Shown: in pieces, positions 7,459 through 13,840 of the stretch
Numbering within the stretch: the first letter of the stretch is position 1
Layout: every line of letters starts with the position of its first letter
Origin: JAGVGK01 sp038064935
GTDB taxonomy: Bacteria; Patescibacteriota; Minisyncoccia; Phycocordibacterales; JACOZG01
Assembly (NCBI GenBank): GCA_038064935.1
Contig: JBBTRZ010000018.1
Coordinates: 1-28,320, forward strand
Reading direction: 5' to 3'
DNA length: 28,320 nucleotides
The notes under the pieces: generated by a model
Databases searched by the model: none
What the model was told of the DNA's origin: nothing
Seen by the model: the letters and a program-made list of their open reading frames with translations, nothing else
Translations under genes and position numbers: made by a program

Positions 7459-7848
7459 ATGACACGATCACTCAAGAAGGGACCCTATGTGGATGCGAAG
7501 TTGCTGAAGAAAATCAGTGGCCAGAAACCGGCGTCGGCGGGGGTTATAAAAACTTGGGCGCGCCGGAGCCAGATTAATCCCGAGATGGTCGGGTTCACTT
7601 TCGGCGTTCACAATGGCAAGGACCACCTCGAGGTCTTGGTGAGTGAAGAGATGGTCGGTCACCGCTTGGGTGAATTCTCGCCGACGCGGAAGTTCGTCCG
7701 CCACGGCGGCAAGATGCAGAAGGAGCTGGAGCAGAAGAAGAAGGAAGCCGAGATCGCGGCGGCCAAGACGGCCACGGCCGGCGCGGCGCCAGCCGGACAA
7801 GCGAGTTCTCCAGCCGGCGCGGCGCCAGCCACCAGTAAAACCAAATAA
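7459..7848 (+). CDS. rpsS: Small ribosomal subunit protein uS19
   Basis: S19 lies in the head of the 30S subunit near S13 and the A-site tRNA. The N-terminal 85 residues hold the family sequence (R-S-L-K-K-G-P-Y-V-D ... G-E-F-S-P-T-R-K-F-V-R-H-G-G-K). A tail of about 40 residues follows, first Lys/Glu-rich and then Ala/Pro-rich with a duplicated A-G-A-A-P-A unit; in DNA an 18-bp GC-rich unit repeats near 7780 and 7817. Such a tail is not in typical S19. The gene is first in this cluster, without rplB or rplW upstream, so the usual S10 order is broken here by the MNT/HEPN pair. Confidence 0.96.
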   Translation: MTRSLKKGPYVDAKLLKKISGQKPASAGVIKTWARRSQINPEMVGFTFGVHNGKDHLEVLVSEEMVGHRLGEFSPTRKFVRHGGKMQKELEQKKKEAEIAAAKTATAGAAPAGQASSPAGAAPATSKTK

Positions 7849-7853
7849 TTATT

Positions 7854-8192
7854 ATGAAAGCTTCACTCCAAAATTATCATCAAGCGCCGCGCAAGGTTCG
7901 TCTGCTCGTTGATTTGGTGCGAGGAAAATCGGTGATCGAAGCGCTGACCCACTTGCGTTTCCTGCCCAAGCGAGCGTCGCTCCCAATCGCGAAACTGATT
8001 CAATCGGCGACCGCTAATGGTTTAAACAAAGAACCGCACTTGAAGCGCGCCGATCTCTATATCAAACAAATCGCGGTTGGTAAAGGTATGGTGTTTAAGC
8101 GTTTCCGCCCGGGCGCGCACGGTCGGGCCTACCCCATTAAACGCAAAACGAGTCATGTCACCATCGAACTCGAAGCTAAAAGCGAAAAATGA
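7854..8192 (+). CDS. rplV: Large ribosomal subunit protein uL22
   Basis: 112 residues, the family length. L22 binds 23S rRNA domains and its long beta-hairpin lines the peptide exit tunnel; the hairpin end is at about 80-100 (G-M-V-F-K-R-F-R-P-G-A-H-G-R-A-Y-P-I). Begins 5 bp after rpsS with an AT-only spacer and no Shine-Dalgarno sequence. Its stop TGA and last Lys codon lie in the A-rich start of the first copy of the intergenic repeat family described at 8193-8260. Confidence 0.96.
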   Translation: MKASLQNYHQAPRKVRLLVDLVRGKSVIEALTHLRFLPKRASLPIAKLIQSATANGLNKEPHLKRADLYIKQIAVGKGMVFKRFRPGAHGRAYPIKRKTSHVTIELEAKSEK

Positions 8193-8260
8193 AAAGTAAC
8201 AACGAAAAACTTAAAACATTAATATTTTGCGCTTTACATTTTAAACTTTAAATTATTAAC
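8193..8260 (+). repeat. AT-rich intergenic inverted-repeat element, copy A
   Basis: This spacer between rplV and rpsC is mainly A-rich in its left half (AACAACGAAAAACTTAAAAC) and T-rich in its right half (CGCTTTACATTTTAAACTTT then AAATTATTAAC), so the halves can pair. It is the most diverged of four related spacers in the cluster, and it ends in the same TTTAAATTATTAAC-ATG type of junction as the copies before rplN and rplF. Confidence 0.55.
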
Positions 8261-8950
8261 ATGTCCCACTCCGTTCATCCCTACGCTCACCGTTTAGTCA
8301 CCATCCGAGATTGGCAATCGCGATGGTTCAGTCGGCCGCGCCGGGGTGCCGGCGTGCGCGGACAATACCAGCAATATCTCAAGGCCGATATTTCGATTCG
8401 CGAATATCTGGAGAAACGCCTGCGCGGTCTCTTTGTTGATCGGGTGGAAATCGAACGCGGTGGCACGGTCTATCGAATTATCGTGAAGACCGCTCGGCCG
8501 GGGCTCGTCATCGGTCGGAATGGCGAGGGGGCGATTAAATTGAAAGATGATTTGCTTAAACTCTTGCGGCGGATCAAGGCAACTATCCCCAAAGATTTCA
8601 AACTCGACATTGAAGAGGTTAAGCATCCGGAAGCGCAAGCCGCGCTCGCGGCGCAAGTAGTGGCCGAAGGTTTGGAGAAGCGGCTACCCTTTAAGCGGGT
8701 AGTCAAACAAGTGATTGAGAAGGCCATGGCTAATAAGCTGGTGTCGGGGATCAAGGTGACGGTCGCGGGCCGTTTGGGTGGCTCGGATATCGCTCGGACC
8801 GAGACGGTGAAAAAGGGTCGTCTGCCGCTTCAGACCCTGCGCGCCGACATTGACTTTGCGCGCGAGAAGGCGTACCTTGCCTACGGCGTGATTGGAATTA
8901 AAGTGTGGATTTACCGCGGTGACATCTTTGGAACGCAAAACGCAAAATGA
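8261..8950 (+). CDS. rpsC: Small ribosomal subunit protein uS3
   Basis: 229 residues. S3 forms part of the mRNA entry channel and its helicase in the 30S head. The start (M-S-H-S-V-H-P-Y-A-H-R-L) replaces the usual 'GQKVNPxGFRLG' with a divergent version, the type-2 KH domain has G-L-V-I-G-R-N-G-E-G at about 86-95, and the C-terminal domain ends with the usual G-V-I-G-I-K-V-W-I-Y-R-G-D at about 208-220. The last residues N-A-K and the TGA are formed by the A-rich left edge of the next repeat copy. Confidence 0.96.
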   Translation: MSHSVHPYAHRLVTIRDWQSRWFSRPRRGAGVRGQYQQYLKADISIREYLEKRLRGLFVDRVEIERGGTVYRIIVKTARPGLVIGRNGEGAIKLKDDLLKLLRRIKATIPKDFKLDIEEVKHPEAQAALAAQVVAEGLEKRLPFKRVVKQVIEKAMANKLVSGIKVTVAGRLGGSDIARTETVKKGRLPLQTLRADIDFAREKAYLAYGVIGIKVWIYRGDIFGTQNAK

Positions 8951-9004
8951 AAAACTCAAAATTATTGTTTTACACTTTTAGTTTTAAGTTTTAAATTAAC
9001 TTCT
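8951..9004 (+). repeat. AT-rich intergenic inverted-repeat element, copy B
   Basis: Spacer between rpsC and rplP. The left part AAAACTCAAAATT matches copy D, and the right part contains AGTTTTAAGTTTTAAATT (8980-8997), identical over 18 bases to copies C (9762-9779) and D (12252-12269). A-rich left and T-rich right arms are complementary in large part. It has the shortest centre of the four copies. Confidence 0.65.
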
Positions 9005-9424
9005 ATGCTTTTCCCCAAAAAAGTTAAATTTCGCAAGTGGCACACAATGAGACGGAATCCTCGGAAGGAGCGCCTCGAGACCCGCGGCCTCGCGGTTATC
9101 TTCGGTTCGCACGGACTTAAGGCGGAGACACCGGCGCGGGTGCGGTCAAACCAACTCGAAGCGGCGCGGAAGGTGATTGCGAGGGAGATGAAAAAGTCGG
9201 GCAAGTTCTGGATCCGCGTTTTCCCCGATAAACCGTACACGGCGAAGCCGGCGGAAGTTGGCATGGGTAAGGGCAAGGGCGATCTGCAAGGTTATGAATT
9301 CCAAGTTTGGCCCGGGCGAGTGCTGTTTGAAGTTGACGGTCTCACCGACCTACTTGCTCGCGATGTCCTCCGGAAAGCCGGGTCGAAATTGCCGCTTAAG
9401 ACTGTGGTGGTTGCTCGGGAATAG
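9005..9424 (+). CDS. rplP: Large ribosomal subunit protein uL16
   Basis: 139 residues, the usual length. L16 helps place the A-site tRNA and organises the 50S central protuberance side. Family sequences are present: M-L-F-P-K-K-V-K-F-R-K at the start, I-R-V-F-P-D-K-P at 75-82 and the G-M-G-K-G-K-G region at 93-99. The next gene is rpsQ after only 21 bp, so there is no room for rpmC (uL29), which usually lies between them. Confidence 0.96.
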   Translation: MLFPKKVKFRKWHTMRRNPRKERLETRGLAVIFGSHGLKAETPARVRSNQLEAARKVIAREMKKSGKFWIRVFPDKPYTAKPAEVGMGKGKGDLQGYEFQVWPGRVLFEVDGLTDLLARDVLRKAGSKLPLKTVVVARE

Positions 9425-9445
9425 TTGGTATTATTTTAATTTAAT

Positions 9446-9703
9446 ATGACCGATATTATTTCTCATTCTACTTCTCACCCGCGAATTCTAGCTGGTGTTG
9501 TCGTTTCGACTAAAATGAAGAAGACGGTCGTCGTCGAAGTGGAGCGGCGAGTCAAGCATCCCGTTTACGGCAAATATTTGCGTCGTCACAAGCGCTATTT
9601 GGCGCATGACGAAGCGGGAGTCTGCCAATTGGGCGATAAAGTTAAAATTAGAGAGACGCGGCCCTTGTCTCGCGCCAAGTCGTTTGTAGTAGTGCAAAAT
9701 TAA
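9446..9703 (+). CDS. rpsQ: Small ribosomal subunit protein uS17
   Basis: 85 residues with an OB-fold. The signature L-A-G-V-V-V-S-T-K-M-K-K-T-V-V-V-E-V at 14-31 and K-I-R-E-T-R-P-L-S-R-A-K at about 66-77 are standard. S17 binds helices 7 and 11 of 16S rRNA early in assembly. A 12-residue polar N-terminal stretch precedes the core. The leader is purely A/T (TTTAATTTAAT-ATG). Confidence 0.96.
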   Translation: MTDIISHSTSHPRILAGVVVSTKMKKTVVVEVERRVKHPVYGKYLRRHKRYLAHDEAGVCQLGDKVKIRETRPLSRAKSFVVVQN

Positions 9704-9785
9704 AAATGAAAAGCGCAAAACAACAACTTAAAATTCAAAATCCATCCTGCTTTAAGCTTTTAGTTTTAAGTTTTAAATTTTTAAC
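9704..9785 (+). repeat. AT-rich intergenic inverted-repeat element, copy C
   Basis: Spacer between rpsQ and rplN. Left: GCGCAAAACAACAACTTAAA (9713-9732), nearly the same as copy D. Right: CTTTTAGTTTTAAGTTTTAA, containing the 18 bases shared with B and D (9762-9779), then TTTTTAAC and the rplN ATG. Left and right arms can pair as an A/U hairpin. Confidence 0.65.
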
Positions 9786-10157
9786 ATGATTCAACCGCGC
9801 ACGATTGTGAAAGTAGCCGATAACTCGGGTGCCAAACTCGGACGCATTTTCAAAGTGCTCGGCGGCTCGCGCCGCCGCTATGCTCGGATTGGTGATATCG
9901 TTGTCATGTCGATCCAAACGGCCGAGCCCAAGAAGGCGGTGAAAAAGAAGGATGTCGTCCGGGCGGTCGTCGTTCGCCAACGCCAACCGTTTCGCCGGTC
10001 GGATGGTTCTTATCTGCGTTTCGATGAGAATGCGGTGGTGATCATCGAGAAGGAGAAGCCGGAACCAATCGGCGGCCGCATTTTCGGGCCGATCCCGCGC
10101 GAGCTTGCCGAGCGCGGCTACCAGAAGATTGCGTCGCTCGCTCCTGAAATCGTTTAA
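9786..10157 (+). CDS. rplN: Large ribosomal subunit protein uL14
   Basis: 123 residues, family length. L14 sits at the subunit interface, contacting 16S helix 14 (bridge B8). The hallmark start M-I-Q-P-R-T-I-V-K-V-A-D-N-S-G-A-K and the end F-G-P-I-P-R-E-L...I-A-S-L-A-P-E-I are intact. It is preceded by repeat copy C and followed by rplX with a TAATATG junction. Confidence 0.97.
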   Translation: MIQPRTIVKVADNSGAKLGRIFKVLGGSRRRYARIGDIVVMSIQTAEPKKAVKKKDVVRAVVVRQRQPFRRSDGSYLRFDENAVVIIEKEKPEPIGGRIFGPIPRELAERGYQKIASLAPEIV

Positions 10158-10158
10158 T

Positions 10159-10497
10159 ATGAAAATTAAAAAAGGCGACAATGTAATGGTGATGGCGGGT
10201 CAAGATCGGTCTAAGACCGGCAAAGTGCTCAAAGTTTTCCCCGCCCGAACGACCGTTCGATCGGGCGGGCCGTCTATCGATCGAGTGGTGATCGAAGGCG
10301 TCAATCTGCGTAAGCGACGCGAGCGGCCGCGGACGGCGGGTAAGCCAGGACAAGTGATCGAAGCGCCGGCGCCACTCGCGGCTTCGAAAGTGTTAATTAT
10401 GTGTCCGGGGTGTAACCGGGGGCGACGAATAGGTAGCCGAATCGAAGACGGTAAAAAACTGCGGGTGTGCCGCAAGTGTGGCCGAGACTTAAAATAA
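10159..10497 (+). CDS. rplX: Large ribosomal subunit protein uL24 (zinc-ribbon type)
   Basis: 112 residues from ATG 10159; the longer frame from 10105 overlaps rplN and is not used. An N-terminal KOW motif (K-K-G-D-N-V-M-V-M-A-G-Q-D-R-S-K-T-G-K at 4-22) is followed by a C-terminal domain with C-P-G-C and C-R-K-C pairs, a probable zinc site seen in the Cys-containing form of L24. L24 starts 50S assembly by binding the 5' end of 23S rRNA. The stop lies 4 bp before rplE. Confidence 0.96.
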   Translation: MKIKKGDNVMVMAGQDRSKTGKVLKVFPARTTVRSGGPSIDRVVIEGVNLRKRRERPRTAGKPGQVIEAPAPLAASKVLIMCPGCNRGRRIGSRIEDGKKLRVCRKCGRDLK

Positions 10498-10501
10498 AAT
10501 T

Positions 10502-11038
10502 ATGTTGACGCTTAAAGAAAAAATAGAAACTATCCGACCAACTCTCGCCACCCAACTCGGAGTGGATAATCGCTACGCCTTGCCGCGACTCTCGAAGGTG
10601 GTGCTAAACACTGGCATTGGCAAACTTCGCGAACCCAAACAAGTGACTTTGATCACTGACCGCTTGGCCAAAATTACTGGCCAGAAGCCATCACCCCGCG
10701 GGGCGAAGAAATCCATCGCTTCCTTCAAGGTTCGGGAAGGTGAGACGATCGGCCTCATGGTGACTTTGCGGGGCAAACGGATGTACGGCTTCCTTGATAA
10801 ACTGATCAATGTCGCCATCCCGCGCATGCGCGATTTCCGCGGTTTCGACGAGAAGTCGGTGGACGCGACGGGTAATCTGACCATCAGTATTCGCGAACAC
10901 ACAATTTTTCCCGAGACCGCCGACGAAGAACTCAAAGATGTGTTTGGTTTCGCCATTACCATTGTTACCACCGCCCCCAATCGCGCCACCGCTCTCGCCT
11001 TCTTCCGCGCCCTCAATTTTCCATTTAAGAAAAATTGA
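10502..11038 (+). CDS. rplE: Large ribosomal subunit protein uL5
   Basis: 178 residues, family length. L5 binds 5S rRNA in the central protuberance. Family sequences: P-R-L-S-K-V-V-L-N-T-G-I-G at about 28-40, K-S-I-A-S-F-K-V-R-E-G-E-T-I-G at 70-84 and D-F-R-G-F-D at about 115. Its stop TGA (11036-11038) is inside the TTGACC -35 box of the toxin-antitoxin promoter. In most bacteria rpsN or rpsZ follows directly; here a two-gene toxin-antitoxin pair intervenes. Confidence 0.97.
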   Translation: MLTLKEKIETIRPTLATQLGVDNRYALPRLSKVVLNTGIGKLREPKQVTLITDRLAKITGQKPSPRGAKKSIASFKVREGETIGLMVTLRGKRMYGFLDKLINVAIPRMRDFRGFDEKSVDATGNLTISIREHTIFPETADEELKDVFGFAITIVTTAPNRATALAFFRALNFPFKKN

Positions 11039-11062
11039 CCAACCTTGGTTCCAGCGTATACT
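11035..11062 (+). promoter_or_regulatory. Promoter of the embedded toxin-antitoxin pair
   Basis: TTGACC (11035-11040), 16 bp, TATACT (11057-11062). The -35 box overlaps the rplE stop codon. The antitoxin ATG begins 8 bp after the -10 box, so the transcript would start at or within a base of the ATG and be leaderless. Confidence 0.7.
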
Positions 11063-11069
11063 TGGAAAT

Positions 11070-11255
11070 ATGAAAATGATTCTCGCAAATATCAAAACTG
11101 AGAAAAAGCTCGAGGGGCGAGCTGATCTTGTCCCTAATAAAAAAACGGCCGCGTTGCTTCGCCAAGCATCTCGGAATTTTCGAGTGGGCAAAAACATTGC
11201 GGGGCCGTTTCGTACTCCAGTGGAAGCCAACGCTTATTTGGATTCGTTGCGTTGA
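11070..11255 (+). CDS. Small antitoxin of a YafQ/RelE-type pair
   Basis: 61 residues from ATG 11070 (ATG 11076 also possible). The sequence is charged and ends with F-R-V-G-K-N-I-A-G-P-F-R-T-P-V-E-A-N-A-Y-L, the 'G..GPF.S..EA...L' tail by which RelB/DinJ-type and related antitoxins wrap their toxin. The N-terminal half is too short to be a clear ribbon-helix-helix, so the DNA-binding part is uncertain. The toxin gene begins 3 bp after the TGA. I chose this start because it fits the -10 box just upstream; the frame is open further 5' but that part overlaps rplE. Confidence 0.75.
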   Translation: MKMILANIKTEKKLEGRADLVPNKKTAALLRQASRNFRVGKNIAGPFRTPVEANAYLDSLR

Positions 11256-11258
11256 GAT

Positions 11259-11522
11259 ATGGAGGTAATTTACCATCGGAATTTCGAGAAAAGATATTTG
11301 AAACTTAAGCCCGGGGAGATGCGGAAGTTTAAGGAACGACAGGCGATATTTATGCGCTACCCCTTCCACCCGGTCCTAAAAAATCACCCACTGCATGGTA
11401 GGTACGCTGGCTATCGAAGCATCGATATTACCGGTGACCTACGAGTTCATTATGAACAAGTTGCCGATAACACTGTCATGTTTTCTATCATCGGCACCCA
11501 TCACGAATTGTACGGAAAGTAA
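11259..11522 (+). CDS. YafQ/RelE-family mRNA interferase toxin
   Basis: 87 residues, the normal size of the family. It has the RelE-fold pattern: F-E-K-R-Y-L-K-L near the start, N-H-P-L-H-G-R-Y-A-G-Y-R-S-I-D-I at 42-57, and a C-terminal I-I-G-T-H-H-E-L-Y (His81/His82), corresponding to the 'GTHxxLF' end of YafQ. Such toxins enter the ribosomal A site and cut mRNA. The location between rplE and rpsN is unusual; the enzyme would share a locus, and possibly a transcript, with its target machine. The gene is followed 7 bp later by a fresh promoter for rpsN. Catalytic competence is inferred from motif similarity only. Confidence 0.85.
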   Translation: MEVIYHRNFEKRYLKLKPGEMRKFKERQAIFMRYPFHPVLKNHPLHGRYAGYRSIDITGDLRVHYEQVADNTVMFSIIGTHHELYGK

Positions 11523-11529
11523 ATTTAAT

Positions 11530-11559
11530 TTGACACCGCTTAGTCAATTCTGCTAGCAT
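11530..11559 (+). promoter_or_regulatory. Promoter restarting the spc-type cluster at rpsN
   Basis: TTGACA (11530-11535), 18 bp, TAGCAT (11554-11559), 7 bp after the toxin stop. It would let rpsN and the genes after it be transcribed independently of the toxin-antitoxin insert. Confidence 0.65.
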
Positions 11560-11566
11560 TAGCTTC

Positions 11567-11580
11567 GGCTCCGGGGAGCC
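11567..11580 (+). promoter_or_regulatory. Small hairpin in the rpsN leader
   Basis: GGCTC-CGGG-GAGCC (11567-11580) forms a tight stem-loop, followed by AAGAATTTTTT and the rpsN ATG at 11592. The GGAG inside the stem is the only Shine-Dalgarno-like sequence nearby, so folding would hide it; the T6 just before the start also resembles a weak terminator. Either role is inference. Confidence 0.35.
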
Positions 11581-11591
11581 AAGAATTTTTT

Positions 11592-11777
11592 ATGGCTAAA
11601 ACATCGGTCATCGCGCGGTCACAGAAGCCGCCCAAGTTTAGTACGCGCCTGCTCCGGCGCTGTTTCCGTTGTGGGCGGAAGCGTTCTTATATGCGCGATT
11701 TCGATCTTTGTCGCATCTGCTTCCGCGAGTATGCCAACGAGGGTAAAATCCCGGGGATTAAAAAATCTTCATGGTAA
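11592..11777 (+). CDS. rpsN: Small ribosomal subunit protein uS14 (zinc form)
   Basis: 61 residues, the length of the short C+ form. It carries C-F-R-C-G-R-K-R-S-Y and C-R-I-C-F-R-E-Y, four cysteines for one zinc, and ends K-S-S-W. S14 sits in the 30S head with S3 and S10. Its last codons overlap the start of rpsH by 7 bp, implying translational coupling. Confidence 0.97.
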   Translation: MAKTSVIARSQKPPKFSTRLLRRCFRCGRKRSYMRDFDLCRICFREYANEGKIPGIKKSSW

Positions 11778-12163
11778 CTGATCCGATCGCCGACTTAATC
11801 ACTCGTTTAAGGAATGCCGCGCGGGTTCGCTTGCCGACGGCGGTTGTCGAGTATTCGAATTTCAAGATGGCGGTCGCCCAGGTTTTGCTCGAGCACGGCT
11901 TCCTCACGGCGGCGGTGAAGAAGGGCAAGAAGGTCAAGAAAATAATCGAAATGGTTCTGGCTTACCATGATCGGATACCGAAATTAAACCAGGTCATCCG
12001 AGTTTCCAAGCCGTCCAGGCGCGTGTATCGTCAAGCGCGCGAGCTGCGTCCGGTGCGTCAGGGTTACGGCGAATTCATTCTCTCGACGCCGCAGGGGGTG
12101 ATGACGGGCTCGGCCGCCCGCCGGGCGCGGGTCGGCGGGGAGGTGCTTTTCAAAATCTGGTGA
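11771..12163 (+). CDS. rpsH: Small ribosomal subunit protein uS8
   Basis: 130 residues, family length. Start M-V-T-D-P-I-A-D-L-I-T-R-L-R-N-A; C-terminal S-T-P-Q-G-V-M-T-G-S-A-A-R-R (about 107-120) corresponds to the S8 signature 'STSKGVMTxxxAR'. S8 binds the central domain of 16S rRNA and in E. coli represses the spc operon by binding its mRNA near L5. Here the equivalent point in the operon is occupied by the toxin-antitoxin pair. Confidence 0.97.
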   Translation: MVTDPIADLITRLRNAARVRLPTAVVEYSNFKMAVAQVLLEHGFLTAAVKKGKKVKKIIEMVLAYHDRIPKLNQVIRVSKPSRRVYRQARELRPVRQGYGEFILSTPQGVMTGSAARRARVGGEVLFKIW

Positions 12164-12275
12164 AAATAGCGCAAAACTAAAAATGAAAAACTCAAAACAA
12201 CAACTCAAAATTAAAAATACTTTAAACTTTAAGCTGTTGTTTTACGCTTTGAGTTTTAAGTTTTAAATTATTATC
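12164..12275 (+). repeat. AT-rich intergenic inverted-repeat element, copy D (most complete)
   Basis: Spacer of 112 bp between rpsH and rplF. Left arm: AAACTCAAAACAACAACTCA (within 12188-12210). Right arm: GCTGTTGTTTTACGCTTTGA followed by GTTTTAAGTTTTAAATT (12233-12269). AAACAACA pairs with TGTTGTTT and AAACTCAAA with CTTTGAGTTT, so the element folds into a long A/U hairpin ahead of the rplF start. It is the fullest of the four copies. Confidence 0.7.
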
Positions 12276-12827
12276 ATGTCACGCATTGGCAAACAAATAA
12301 TCACGATTCCCGCCGGAGTGACCGTCGGTGCGACCGTGTCTAGTGAGGGGACGACCGTGATGGTGAAGGGGCCACAGGGTGAATTGGCGCGAACCTTTCG
12401 GCCCAGTGTCACGATTACCGCGAGTGAAGGCAAAGTAGCGCTCACTATATCGCCCAAGCAGGTGGCAACTGACGGGGCGCTCTGGGGCACTTACGCTTCG
12501 CATGTGAAAAATATGGTCGCGGGTGCCGCTTCGGGTTTCAGTAAACAACTTCTGATTGAAGGCATTGGTTACAAGGGCAATGTCTCGGCCCAAACTTTGA
12601 CCCTCAATGTCGGTTTTTCCCATCCGGTTGTGGTGGTGGCGCCAGCCGGAGTGAAGATTATACTCGAAAAAAATTTGCTCACCGTGAGCGGTCCGAACAA
12701 GGAAGCGGTCGGTCAATTTGCCGCGACAGTCCGGGCGGTGAAGCCGCCTGATCCCTACAAGGAAAAGGGTATTCGTTACGCGACCGAGGTCGTCTCGCGC
12801 AAGCAAGGGAAGAAGGTCGTGGCTTAA
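12276..12827 (+). CDS. rplF: Large ribosomal subunit protein uL6
   Basis: 183 residues, family length, two tandem domains. M-S-R-I-G-K-Q-I-I-T-I-P-A-G-V start and the C-terminal hallmark K-P-P-D-P-Y-K-E-K-G-I-R-Y at about 151-163 are present. L6 lies near the factor-binding site and the sarcin-ricin loop. The preceding spacer is repeat copy D. Confidence 0.97.
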   Translation: MSRIGKQIITIPAGVTVGATVSSEGTTVMVKGPQGELARTFRPSVTITASEGKVALTISPKQVATDGALWGTYASHVKNMVAGAASGFSKQLLIEGIGYKGNVSAQTLTLNVGFSHPVVVVAPAGVKIILEKNLLTVSGPNKEAVGQFAATVRAVKPPDPYKEKGIRYATEVVSRKQGKKVVA

Positions 12828-12840
12828 ACTTATTATCATT

Positions 12841-13215
12841 ATGGTGCCGCAATATCATCGCAACGAGGAACGCAAACTACGCCACCGCCGGGTGCGGGCG
12901 AAGGTGGTGGGTAAAGCTCGCCGGCCGCGCCTCTCCATCTTCTGCTCCAATCGTTATCTCTACGCGCAACTTATTGACGATACGACCGGCCGAACTCTGG
13001 TTTCGGTTAATGATTTGAGACAGACGACGACCGCGACGAAGACTAAAGTTTCTCCCGGCACCGTTCTCTCGGCGAAGAGCTTGGGAGAGAATTTGGCGGC
13101 GAAAGCGGCGGCGCAGAAGATCAACACCGTCGTGTTTGATCGCGGCGGTTACCGCTACACCGGTCGAGTGAAGGCCTTCGCCCTCGGCGCGCGCGCCGGC
13201 GGTCTCGTGTTTTAA
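12841..13215 (+). CDS. rplR: Large ribosomal subunit protein uL18
   Basis: 124 residues. L18 binds 5S rRNA with L5. R-H-R-R-V-R-A-K-V-V-G at 15-25, R-P-R-L-S-I-F-C-S-N-R-Y-L-Y-A-Q-L-I-D at about 28-46 and V-F-D-R-G-G-Y-R-Y-T-G-R-V-K-A at about 98-112 are family sequences. Starts 13 bp after rplF with an AT-rich leader. Confidence 0.97.
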   Translation: MVPQYHRNEERKLRHRRVRAKVVGKARRPRLSIFCSNRYLYAQLIDDTTGRTLVSVNDLRQTTTATKTKVSPGTVLSAKSLGENLAAKAAAQKINTVVFDRGGYRYTGRVKAFALGARAGGLVF

Positions 13216-13227
13216 TATTTTATATTT

Positions 13228-13836
13228 ATGGCTACTAACTCAACCGATATTACCCCAACCCCAATGATCTCAATGCCAGATCAATCAGGAGAGCTGCGTC
13301 CATCGCGGCGACCGCGCGGCCGAAGTGGCGGCGACCGACCACGCGGTAATGTGAGCGGCGGCCGAGGGCCGCGTGGTGGGCGGGACGCGGCGCCACCGGA
13401 GTTCGAGCAGAAGATGATTAACATTCGTCGGGTGACGCGGGTGGTGAAAGGCGGTCGGCGCTTCAGTTTCTCGGTCCTCCTCGCGATCGGCAATCGTTGC
13501 GGTAAAGTCGGACTCGGGGTCGGTAAGGCGGCGGATATCTCACTCTCGCTCGAAAAAGCGTTTCGCGAGGCGAAGAAACATTTGCTCACCCTGACTTTAA
13601 CTAAAGAATCATCAATTCCCCACGAGGTCACAGCCAAATTTAATAGTTCGCGCGTAATCATTCGCCCGGCGCCCGGGCGTGGGATTGTGGCCGGTAGCGC
13701 GATGCGGGTGATTCTCGAACTCGCCGGCATCCGGGCGGTCGGCGCCAAAATTCTCTCGCCGTCGAAGAGCCAACTCAATAACGCCCGGGCCACAATGCGC
13801 GCGCTTTCAACTTTACCCGTTTCGATTCGATCATAA
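13228..13836 (+). CDS. rpsE: Small ribosomal subunit protein uS5 with basic N-terminal extension
   Basis: 202 residues; E. coli S5 has about 167. The double-stranded RNA-binding and C-terminal domains are normal (R-R-V-T-R-V-V-K-G-G-R-R-F-S-F-S at about 68-83, G-I-V-A-G-S-A-M-R at about 150). The first ~60 residues are an added Arg/Gly/Pro-rich low-complexity segment (R-G-N-V-S-G-G-R-G-P-R-G-G-R-D). S5 forms part of the mRNA entry channel and affects decoding accuracy. rplO starts 4 bp after the stop, so rpmD (uL30) is absent from its normal place. Confidence 0.96.
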   Translation: MATNSTDITPTPMISMPDQSGELRPSRRPRGRSGGDRPRGNVSGGRGPRGGRDAAPPEFEQKMINIRRVTRVVKGGRRFSFSVLLAIGNRCGKVGLGVGKAADISLSLEKAFREAKKHLLTLTLTKESSIPHEVTAKFNSSRVIIRPAPGRGIVAGSAMRVILELAGIRAVGAKILSPSKSQLNNARATMRALSTLPVSIRS

Positions 13837-13840
13837 TTTT

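Noticed and set aside
10573..11230. Long antisense frames opposite rplE and similar ones across the ribosomal cluster
   Set aside because: GC-rich coding DNA gives long shadow frames; all oppose well-identified ribosomal genes.
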